NCBI GenBank assembly: GCA_905215055.1
Contig: CAJMOH010000088.1
Coordinates: 1-6,749, forward strand
From: an uncultured bacterium
Lineage (GTDB): Bacteria > Bacillota > Clostridia > Oscillospirales > Acutalibacteraceae
Direction of reading: 5' to 3'
Length of the DNA stretch: 6,749 nucleotides
In this document: piece by piece, positions 1-4,605 of the stretch
Layout of the letters: each line of letters starts with the position of its first letter
How positions within the stretch are numbered: position 1 is the stretch's first letter
The notes under the pieces: model-generated
Told to the model about the DNA's origin: nothing
The model's database searches: none
The model's input: only the letters and a program-made list of their open reading frames with translations
Translations under genes and position numbers: made by a program

Positions 1-9
1 GGTTTTTCC

Positions 10-36
10 TTAACTTGTCACTTTTTGGATTTCAAG
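10..36. repeat. Left copy of a 27-bp inverted motif shared with the right end
   Basis: The reverse complement of this segment matches 6697-6723 at 22 of 27 positions, and the last 11 bases (TTAACTTGTCA here, TGACAAGTTAA on the right) are identical. The two copies therefore face each other across almost the whole window. Read from each flanking gene, both lie downstream in the same orientation: 3' of leuA on the minus strand and 3' of asnB on the plus strand. This fits a dispersed repeat that follows genes better than transposon ends, because no transposase lies between. The match was counted by eye. Confidence 0.5.
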
Positions 37-55
37 TAGGGGATACTGACAAGTT
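12..55. repeat. 9-bp perfect inverted repeat, AACTTGTCA / TGACAAGTT
   Basis: AACTTGTCA at 12-20 is exactly complementary to TGACAAGTT at 47-55, with a 26-nt AT-rich spacer. On the minus strand this is a hairpin candidate beyond the GC-rich repeats downstream of leuA. No U-run directly follows either arm, so it is not a textbook intrinsic terminator. It could be a protein-binding dyad or the boundary of a repeat element. Confidence 0.45.
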
Positions 56-64
56 TACCCACCA

Positions 65-568
65 GGTGCGCTTGTCCCGAGAGCCTTCTGCCGGAAAGGA
101 CACAGCAAAGCCCCCGGCGCGGACGTGAGACATCGGCTCGATCAAGCGCGAGCGTCAGCCGCCGCTCCAGGGCGCGAAAAGACAGCGGAGGCACTCCGCC
201 GGTGCGTGGCCGCACGGGCCGAGTCGCGGGACGCGCGCACTGGCGCGCGGGCAATTATCAGGACTCCGCCTCGCTTGCGCGGGGGGGTGCACCCCAGGCA
301 TGCCGGCTTCTTGCCTGCGGCAAGGCCGGAAAGGTCCCAGCAAAACCTTCGGTGCGGACGTGCTTTGCCGATTCGATCAGCACGAGCGAAGCGAGCTGCC
401 CTAGGCGCGAAGAGACAGCGGAGGCACTCCGCCGGTGCGTGGCCGCACGGGCCATGCCGGCTTCTTGCGTTCCGCAAGGCCGGAAAGGTCCCAGCAAAGC
501 CAGCGGCGCGGACGCGCGTTGACCTCTCGATCAAGCGCGAGCGTCAGCTCGCCGCTCCGTGGCGCGAA
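65..568. repeat. Three imperfect ~155-bp repeat units 3' of leuA
   Basis: Three units lie in the same orientation: about 65-220, 300-453 and 454-568. Units two and three are directly adjacent, and their shared motif GCCGGAAAGG (325 and 479) gives a period of 154 bp; the first unit has it at 90. The clearest homology is 171-220 against 404-453, with 49 of 50 bases identical. Another shared block, TCGATCAAGCGCGAGCGTCAG without its last base, is at 138-157 and 527-546 and is degenerate near 373. Small hairpins recur inside the units, such as GTGCG-TGGC-CGCAC and CGGAG-GCA-CTCCG. The third unit breaks off after GGCGCGAA at 561-568, five bases before the leuA stop codon. Open frames across the area are GC-driven, lack good ribosome sites and are not called as genes. 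The region may serve as a structured 3' region of the leuA transcript, or it may be a dispersed non-coding repeat. Confidence 0.75.
221..299. repeat. 79-bp insertion between the first two repeat units
   Basis: The first and second units both end in GCACGGGCC. After the second, the next unit begins at once with ATGCCGGCTTC (454). After the first, 79 bp intervene before the same sequence resumes at 300. The inserted segment holds a perfect 7-bp hairpin, CGCGCGC-ACTG-GCGCGCG (232-249), the only AT-rich patch nearby (AATTATCA) and a run of seven G. It either inserted into one unit or was lost from the other junction. I see no target-site duplication that decides between these. Confidence 0.55.
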
Positions 569-572
569 TTGC

Positions 573-2255
573 TCAGCGGGAGCACCCGCGGTTGATGGCG
601 CAGAGGATGCCTTTGATGGAGGCGATGCTGATGTTGTGGTCCATGCCCACGCCGAACACAGCCTCTCCCTTGTGGCGCAGCTGGATGTAGCTGACCGCCT
701 GGGAGTCCGCGCCGGTGGACACCGCGTGCTCGCTGTAAGACACAAACTCGTAATCCCACAGGCCCAAAGGCCCCAGGGCGTTGAAGAAGGCGTCAATGGG
801 GCCGTTGCCCCGGCCGGATACCTCCTTGTTCACATGATGGGTGCGGATGATGCCCTGGAAATCCACCACCTGGCCCTGGACGCCGCTCTCCTCGAAAATC
901 CGGTAGGTCAGCAGGTTGTAGGGATGGTGTACGTCCAGATATTCCTGCTGGAAAATGGCGAACACCTCCCCCGGGGTCAGCTCCCGGCGGGCGCGCTCGC
1001 AGGCGGCCTTTACCAAGGCGCCAAACTCCGGGTGCATGGCCTTGGGCAGCTGATACCCAAAGACCTGGCGCATGACAAAGGCGGCGCCGCCCTTTCCCGA
1101 CTGGCTGTTGATGCGGATGACCGGCTCGTACTGCCGTCCCAGGTCCGCCGGGTCGATGGGCAGATAGGGGACCTCCCAATAGGGAGAGCCGTGCTTGGCC
1201 ATGTAGTCCACGCCCTTGTTGATGGCGTCCTGATGAGAGCCGGAAAAGGCCGTGAACACCAGCTCCCCGGCGTAGGGGTGGCGGGGATCCACCCGCATCT
1301 GGGTGCAGTCCTCATAGACCTGCTTGACCTGGTTCATGTGGGAGAAGTCCAGCTTTGGGTCCACCCCCTGGGAGTACAGGTTCATGGCCAGGGTCATAAC
1401 GTCCACGTTGCCGGTGCGCTCCCCGTTGCCAAACAGGGTGCCTTCCACCCTCTCGGCTCCCGCCATGATGCCCAGCTCCGTGGCCGCCACAGCGGTTCCC
1501 CGGTCGTTGTGGGGATGAATGCTGATCACGGCGCTGTCCCGGCGGCGCAGGTTCCGGCAGACATACTCCACCTGATCGGCGTAGGTGTTGGGGGTACACA
1601 TCTCCACCGTGTTGGGCAGGTTGATAATGGCCTTCCGGTCCGGGGCGGCGCCCAGAGCCTCCAGCACCCGGTCGCAGATCAGCACGGAGTTTTCCACCTC
1701 CGTGCCGGAAAAGCTCTCCGGCGAATACTCGTACCGGATGGACATGCCCGGCTCCGCTTGCAGCAGCTCCTCTGTCAAGGAGCGGATCAGCCTGGCCCCC
1801 TCCACGGCGATGGCAATAACGCCCTCCATGTCCGTGTGGAACACCACCTTCCGCTGCAAGGCGGAGGTGGAATTGTAAAAGTGGACAATGACGTTTTTCG
1901 CCCCCCGGATGGCCTCAAAGGTCCGGCGGATCAAATGCTCCCTGGCCTGGACCAGCACCTGAATGGTCACGTTCTCCGGGATCAGGTCCTCCTCGATCAG
2001 CGTGCGGAGAATCTCGTACTCCGTCTGGGAGGAGGCGGGAAAGCCCACCTCAATCTCCCGAAAGCCAATGGCGGTGAGCATGCGGAAAAACTCCACCTTC
2101 TGCTCCAGGTTCATGGGGCTGACCAGAGCCTGGTTGCCGTCCCGCAGGTCCACGCTGCACCAGACGGGCGCCTTGGTGATGGTCTTTTCCGGCCAGGTCC
2201 GGTCCGGCAGATGGATTGGCTCAAAGGCCCTGTACTTTTCATACCCTTGCTTCAT
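573..2255 (-). CDS. leuA: 2-isopropylmalate synthase (long, yeast/actinobacterial type)
   Basis: The enzyme condenses acetyl-CoA with 2-oxoisovalerate to 2-isopropylmalate, the first committed step of leucine synthesis, in the cytosol. The 560-residue protein opens with an N-terminal segment typical of the long LeuA class (KYRAFEPIHLPDRTWP, residues 7-22). The HMGL-like TIM barrel follows, with LRDGNQ at 37-42 (R38, D39 catalytic and metal-binding), the metal-binding HPHND at 247-251 and GNGERTGN at 276-283. The C-terminal third carries the LeuA regulatory fold, including SGRGNGPIDAFFNAL, which normally binds leucine for feedback inhibition. The ATG start is supported by AAAGGA ten bases upstream and by alignment of the N-terminus with the family. 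The gene stands alone, without leuB, leuCD or ilv genes in view, behind its own T-box leader. No truncation or frameshift is visible. Confidence 0.96.
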   Translation of the reverse strand: MKQGYEKYRAFEPIHLPDRTWPEKTITKAPVWCSVDLRDGNQALVSPMNLEQKVEFFRMLTAIGFREIEVGFPASSQTEYEILRTLIEEDLIPENVTIQVLVQAREHLIRRTFEAIRGAKNVIVHFYNSTSALQRKVVFHTDMEGVIAIAVEGARLIRSLTEELLQAEPGMSIRYEYSPESFSGTEVENSVLICDRVLEALGAAPDRKAIINLPNTVEMCTPNTYADQVEYVCRNLRRRDSAVISIHPHNDRGTAVAATELGIMAGAERVEGTLFGNGERTGNVDVMTLAMNLYSQGVDPKLDFSHMNQVKQVYEDCTQMRVDPRHPYAGELVFTAFSGSHQDAINKGVDYMAKHGSPYWEVPYLPIDPADLGRQYEPVIRINSQSGKGGAAFVMRQVFGYQLPKAMHPEFGALVKAACERARRELTPGEVFAIFQQEYLDVHHPYNLLTYRIFEESGVQGQVVDFQGIIRTHHVNKEVSGRGNGPIDAFFNALGPLGLWDYEFVSYSEHAVSTGADSQAVSYIQLRHKGEAVFGVGMDHNISIASIKGILCAINRGCSR

Positions 2256-2296
2256 AGAAGGTCCGTCCTTTCACCACAATTTTCCCTTTGCCCGCG

Positions 2297-2333
2297 AAAA
2301 AAGCCCCGGACACAGCCATGCCGTGTCCGGGGC
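2297..2333 (-). terminator. Intrinsic terminator of the leuA T-box
   Basis: On the minus strand GCCCCGGACAC (2323-2333) and GTGTCCGGGGC (2303-2313) form a perfect 11-bp stem with a 9-nt loop, followed at once by six U residues (2297-2302). It sits just after the T-box core. Its 5' arm begins with GCCCCG, which can instead pair with the CGGG before the UGGU bulge, giving the usual exclusive choice between terminator and antiterminator. Confidence 0.93.
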
Positions 2334-2558
2334 GAAGATGTTCCGCGGTACCACCCGTTTTCAGAGCGGGGCCCGCCCGCTCCCTTATAGGCCTTGTGGA
2401 AGGCCCGGCGTGTAACGGCGCCAGCCGTCCCGCCCTGACGTGTTCAGGCGGGCAACTCCGGGACGAGCTATCCCGGCGGGGGCCTGCCTGCTCACACCCG
2501 CCGCAGGCTCTCTGGGCGGCGCCCCGCCGTCTTATTCCCTTCACAGTCTTTCTCTATT
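2297..2558 (-). promoter_or_regulatory. T-box riboswitch, tRNA-Leu specific, controlling leuA
   Basis: The minus-strand leader has the T-box core GGGTGGTACCGCGG at 2343-2356. Its UGGU bulge (2350-2353) can pair with the ACCA end of a tRNA whose discriminator is A, as in tRNA-Leu. Stem I is recognisable. AGGGA pairs with TCCC below an internal loop, and CGGCGGGG pairs with CCCCGCCG above it. The apical part has AGAGAG (2508-2513) and GGGTGTGAG, typical of the tRNA-elbow-binding motifs. The 3' side of the internal loop reads GGATAG-CTC-G, giving a CUC leucine specifier at 2465-2467. Uncharged tRNA-Leu would stabilise the antiterminator and allow leuA transcription; charged tRNA would leave the terminator to form. 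The 5' end is inferred from the promoter. The specifier frame was chosen from the fold and agrees with the gene's function. Confidence 0.93.
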
Positions 2559-2564
2559 GATGGC

Positions 2565-2594
2565 ATTATAGGCCGGAAGAGTCCCCTTTGTCAA
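2565..2594 (-). promoter_or_regulatory. Promoter of the leuA T-box transcript
   Basis: On the minus strand TTGACA (2589-2594) and TATAAT (2565-2570) are both perfect consensus boxes, separated by 18 bp. The expected start is near 2558, giving a leader of roughly 300 nt before leuA. The -35 box includes the TGA stop codon (2591-2593) of the upstream phosphatase-like gene, so the two genes are packed as closely as possible while leuA keeps its own promoter. Confidence 0.9.
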
Positions 2595-3319
2595 GCCTGA
2601 GTTTCCCCTGCCTCCGGCTGCTCCGGGTCCTCTTTCCGGCCCCAGGCACGGTCCGCCGCCTCCCGGGCGAGGTCCACCACCAGGTGGTCCGGCCGCCGGC
2701 CCTCCTCGCCCAAGGGCAGGGTCTGGACCACCTCCATCACCTGAGAGCGCATCCACAGGCTGGGGGTGATCCGCACCGTGTAGCCGCAGCCCGGCTCACA
2801 CATCCACTGGTAGGGCTGCGCCCGGGGCAGGCCATAGGCCGAGAGCAGCCCGGTGATCACCCCGGCGTGGGTACACAGCGCCGCTTCCGTCTCTCCCCGA
2901 ACCATCAGGTTCTGCACCAGGGTCTCAAAGCCCCGGCAGGCCCGCTGGAGAAAGACCAGGCCGCTTTCCCCGTTGGGCGGGGCGGTCTGTCCTCCCTGGT
3001 TCATCCACTCCAGAAAGCGGGGGTCCCGCTGCAGCTCGGCGGCGGTTTTGTTTTCCCAGTCTCCAAAGTCGCACTCGGCCATTTCCAAAATCACCTCTGG
3101 GTCGGCCTCTGGATAGAGCAGCCGCAGGGTGTCCACACAGCGTGTGGAGGGGCTGGCGTAAAAGGCCCCGGCCCGGGGATAGCGAAACTCCCGCTTCAGC
3201 TCCAGCAGCCGCTGGATGGAGGAGGCGGGCAGGGGGGACTCTGTGCGGCCGATGTAGCGGCCTTCCAAATTGCCCTGGCAGGGCATGTTGCGAATAAGAT
3301 GGATGGTGTAGGATTTCAT
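2591..3319 (-). CDS. Histidine-phosphatase-fold protein lacking the catalytic histidine
   Basis: The 242-residue protein belongs to the phosphoglycerate mutase/histidine phosphatase superfamily. Active members form a phosphohistidine on the His of an N-terminal RHG motif. Here the equivalent segment is IRNMPCQGN (residues 9-17): R10 is kept, but His is replaced by N11 (codon AAC), Gly by M12 and the usual Thr by C14. The other active-site elements look intact: SPSTRC with R60, ECDFGDWEN with the acid/base E82, PPNGES at 114-119 and CTHAG with H151. The core is therefore preserved while the nucleophile is gone, which suggests a non-catalytic or binding role, or an altered chemistry. The C-terminus (about 200-242) is charged and probably disordered. 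The ATG start has GGGAGG six bases upstream. The gene is divergent from the XRE regulator and ends inside the leuA promoter. No substrate can be assigned. Fold confidence is high, function low. Confidence 0.85.
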   Translation of the reverse strand: MKSYTIHLIRNMPCQGNLEGRYIGRTESPLPASSIQRLLELKREFRYPRAGAFYASPSTRCVDTLRLLYPEADPEVILEMAECDFGDWENKTAAELQRDPRFLEWMNQGGQTAPPNGESGLVFLQRACRGFETLVQNLMVRGETEAALCTHAGVITGLLSAYGLPRAQPYQWMCEPGCGYTVRITPSLWMRSQVMEVVQTLPLGEEGRRPDHLVVDLAREAADRAWGRKEDPEQPEAGETQA

Positions 3320-3382
3320 AGCTGCCTCCCAGCGCGGACCTGTGAAGAAAATCCGCGAAAATTTAACAGTTTCTTTTCTTAT

Positions 3383-3399
3383 ATTTCCAAAATGGCAAT
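3383..3399. promoter_or_regulatory. Near-palindrome in the divergent intergenic region (possible operator)
   Basis: ATTTCCAAAATGGCAAT is an imperfect dyad in which six of eight base pairs match around the centre. It lies between the divergent phosphatase-like and XRE genes, about 20 bp upstream of the XRE -10 box and so over its -35 region. Its core CAAAATGG recurs in inverted form (CCATTTTG, 4444-4451) at the asnB promoter. Operator function is inferred from position and symmetry only. I could not find a convincing promoter for the phosphatase-like gene here. Confidence 0.3.
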
Positions 3400-3419
3400 T
3401 ACCCGGCCCCGATCCACTG

Positions 3420-3425
3420 TATAAT
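3420..3425 (+). promoter_or_regulatory. Putative -10 box of the XRE regulator gene
   Basis: A perfect TATAAT lies about 100 bp upstream of the regulator's start codon. No good -35 box is found 16-18 bp upstream, where the sequence reads AATTAC or similar, so the promoter may be weak or activator-dependent. The overlapping palindrome ATAATTAT (3421-3428) also offers an AT-rich -10-like sequence on the minus strand. Confidence 0.5.
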
Positions 3426-3526
3426 TATCCTAGATATTCACCCGTTTGTGCGCTGCTTTTGTTCCCACCCGTGCTTGCTTGCGCAAAGCCCGGCCAACAT
3501 TTCCTGTGACAATCGAGGTGTTCTCT

Positions 3527-4225
3527 ATGCTGAACAACGATTTCCCAAGGATCTTGACACTTCTGCGGAAGGAACGGGGTCTCAGCCAAAAAAAGGCGGC
3601 CGCGGACCTGGGCATTTCCCAGGCGCTGCTCTCTCACTATGAAAAGGGCATTCGGGAGTGCGGCCTGGACTTTTTAATCCGCGCCGCGACTTATTACGGC
3701 GTGTCCTGCGACTATCTGCTGGGACGCACGCCCCATCCCAGCGGGGCGGTGATCTCCCCCGGGAGCCTGCCCAGCGAGGGCGCCGCCTCGGCCTCCGGAG
3801 GGGGCCATTCCGCCGCCGAATACCAGCGCAGGGTGCTGGTAAACTCTCTCAATATTGTATTCGGGATTTTGAAAAAAATCAATAGCGAGGGATTGACGCG
3901 GCACGTTTGCGCCTATCTTTCCACCGCGCTGTACAAGATGTTCCGGCTGCTCTACTCCGCCCGGGGGAAAAATCCCCAGGAGGCCTTCTCCCTGAACCGG
4001 GGGCTGTACGCCTATCAGGCCAACGCCCACATGCTGCTTTCCGAGGGCAAGGCCCGCTATCTGCTGGACGGCTCCGGCTTGGAGGACGCCGCCGGCGTGG
4101 CTCAGGATTCTCTCCCTGCCCTCAGCCCGGAAAAGCTGCAAAAGGAGTTTCCCCTGTTTGCCCCCTCTCTGCTGGAGCTGGTGCAAAACACCGAGCAGTC
4201 CATCGCCGGGAAAAAGCCCGGCTGA
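3527..4225 (+). CDS. XRE-family helix-turn-helix transcriptional regulator
   Basis: The 232-residue protein begins with a Cro/C1-type DNA-binding domain at about residues 6-67. Helix-turn-helix signatures are LSQKKAAADLGIS (19-31), QALLSHYEKGIRE (32-44) and the closing YYGVSCDYLLGR (56-67), all typical of clostridial XRE regulators. A Gly/Ser/Ala/Pro-rich linker (about 69-94) leads to a helical C-terminal domain (about 95-215) that I do not recognise. It may sense a ligand or mediate dimerisation. The chosen ATG has GAGGTG seven bases upstream and begins right at the HTH domain. An upstream in-frame ATG at 3446 would add 27 unlikely residues and has no good ribosome site. The gene is divergent from the phosphatase-like gene and is closed by a terminator 3 bp after its stop. 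Targets are unknown; itself and asnB are candidates by position. Confidence 0.9.
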   Translation: MLNNDFPRILTLLRKERGLSQKKAAADLGISQALLSHYEKGIRECGLDFLIRAATYYGVSCDYLLGRTPHPSGAVISPGSLPSEGAASASGGGHSAAEYQRRVLVNSLNIVFGILKKINSEGLTRHVCAYLSTALYKMFRLLYSARGKNPQEAFSLNRGLYAYQANAHMLLSEGKARYLLDGSGLEDAAGVAQDSLPALSPEKLQKEFPLFAPSLLELVQNTEQSIAGKKPG

Positions 4226-4227
4226 GC

Positions 4228-4266
4228 GCCGTCCCTCCTTCCAAGGGGCGGCAGGGGCGGCTTTTT
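4228..4266 (+). terminator. Intrinsic terminator of the XRE gene
   Basis: GCCGTCCCT (4228-4236) pairs with AGGGGCGGC (4253-4261) through nine pairs including one G-U, with a 16-nt loop, followed by five T (4262-4266). It starts two bases after the regulator's stop codon. A second fold, CAGGGGC/GCCCCTG (4252-4258 and 4267-4273), overlaps it, but its T-run would lie in the loop. Confidence 0.75.
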
Positions 4267-4323
4267 GCCCCTGTCGAAATGTATAAAAATACAAAATTAT
4301 ACTCCTTGGATAAATTCCCTTTC

Positions 4324-4369
4324 AGGCTCCTTCCCGGCTGGCACCGGAAATGAGGGGGCCTCTTTTTTT
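4324..4369 (+). terminator. Second terminator-like hairpin between the XRE gene and asnB
   Basis: AGGCTCC (4324-4330) pairs with GGGGCCT (4355-4361) with one G-U pair. The enclosed sequence forms an inner CCGG-CTGGCA-CCGG hairpin (4334-4347), and seven T follow (4363-4369). This is a convincing terminator shape about 55 bp beyond the first one. It could back up the XRE terminator or end a short separate transcript. The AT-rich stretch 4281-4302 just upstream has a GTATAA/TTATAC dyad and a TATACT hexamer at 4298-4303, but no -35 box that I would call. Confidence 0.6.
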
Positions 4370-4451
4370 GCCCGCGAACCGGTGGTGAAATCCAGAGAAA
4401 TTGGCAAAAATAGAGATGGGAAAATAGGTTCTGGTATTTTGTCCCATTTTG

Positions 4452-4460
4452 TGGTATAGT
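4452..4460 (+). promoter_or_regulatory. Extended -10 promoter of asnB
   Basis: TGG-TATAGT provides the extended -10 dinucleotide TG followed by a five-of-six match to TATAAT. No consensus -35 is present at 16-18 bp, which an extended -10 promoter can tolerate. The start would be near 4467, leaving a leader of about 139 nt before asnB. The 10-bp-spaced ATTTTGT repeats overlap the promoter. Confidence 0.6.
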
Positions 4461-4472
4461 AAGTGGAGATAT

Positions 4473-4541
4473 GCGCTGCCTGCGCGCTGGGCGGGGCAGG
4501 CAAAGGGCTGTGCTTTTTTAGAGACGGGAATCTTCCCGCCC
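4473..4541 (+). promoter_or_regulatory. Structured asnB leader with terminator-like fold
   Basis: TGCCTGC (4477-4483) pairs perfectly with GCAGGCA (4496-4502), and the flanking GCGC/GTGC (4473-4476 and 4510-4513) extend the hairpin right up to six T (4514-4519). That arrangement resembles an intrinsic terminator only about 50 nt after the predicted start. The loop of this hairpin contains GGGCGGG (4489-4495), which is complementary to CCCGCCC (4535-4541), so a pseudoknot or alternative pairing is possible. A further hairpin, CGGGA-ATCT-TCCCG (4525-4538), competes for the same 3' strand. Together these look like an attenuator. There is no T-box core sequence. GC-rich complementarity can arise by chance, so this is a candidate only. 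Confidence 0.4.
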
Positions 4542-4605
4542 CAAAAGCCTATTTTCCCAGATATAGAAGCCCAGTATTTTGGATAGAGAAAGGCAGGTAC
4601 AAACC

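Larger units (their letters stand above)
4402..4559. repeat. Cluster of TGGGAAAATAGG-like motifs around the asnB promoter
   Basis: TGGGAAAATAGG (4417-4428) and its exact reverse complement CCTATTTTCCCA (4548-4559) form a perfect 12-bp inverted pair about 120 bp apart. One copy is just upstream of the asnB promoter, the other in the leader about 46 bp before the start codon. A degenerate direct copy, TTGGCAAAAATAG, is at 4401-4413. The sequence TATTTTGTCCCAT (4435-4447) mirrors the first copy with a 2-base bulge. A second pattern, ATTTTGTCCC followed by ATTTTGTGGT (4437-4456), repeats with a 10-bp period. Such spacing suits a repressor or looping protein, but no binding protein is known from the sequence. 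Confidence 0.5.

Noticed and set aside
65..568. CRISPR array
   Set aside because: Units are about 155 bp and diverged along their length, without short constant repeats separated by unique spacers, and no cas gene is present.
125..595. Overlapping open frames in the repeat zone downstream of leuA
   Set aside because: Frames are open on both strands at once, the products are Arg/Ala/Pro-rich, and the 79-bp insertion between units is not a multiple of three, so the frame is not maintained between repeats.
435..2390. A 651-codon open frame on the plus strand, antisense to leuA
   Set aside because: It overlaps the whole of leuA, whose motifs are unmistakable. The antisense product is rich in Gly, Val, His and Leu with no recognisable domain, as expected from a GC-rich gene read backwards. 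It also runs through the T-box leader.
3446..3526. N-terminal extension of 27 residues for the XRE regulator
   Set aside because: No Shine-Dalgarno site precedes 3446, whereas GAGGTG precedes 3527 at good spacing and the HTH domain starts there.
4471..4521. A 16-codon leader peptide ORF in the asnB leader (M R C L R A G R ... L F stop)
   Set aside because: It has five Arg and no Asn codons, so it would not sense asparagine. It begins only about four bases after the predicted transcription start, leaving no room for a ribosome site.
4579..4605. TTG start nine codons upstream for asnB
   Set aside because: The glutaminase domain needs Cys as residue 2 after Met, which only the ATG at 4606 gives.
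4370..4605. An asparagine T-box in front of asnB
   Set aside because: AACCGGTGGTGAAA (4377-4390) faintly resembles a T-box, but the GGTGGNACCGCG core, an antiterminator partner and a specifier stem are all missing.
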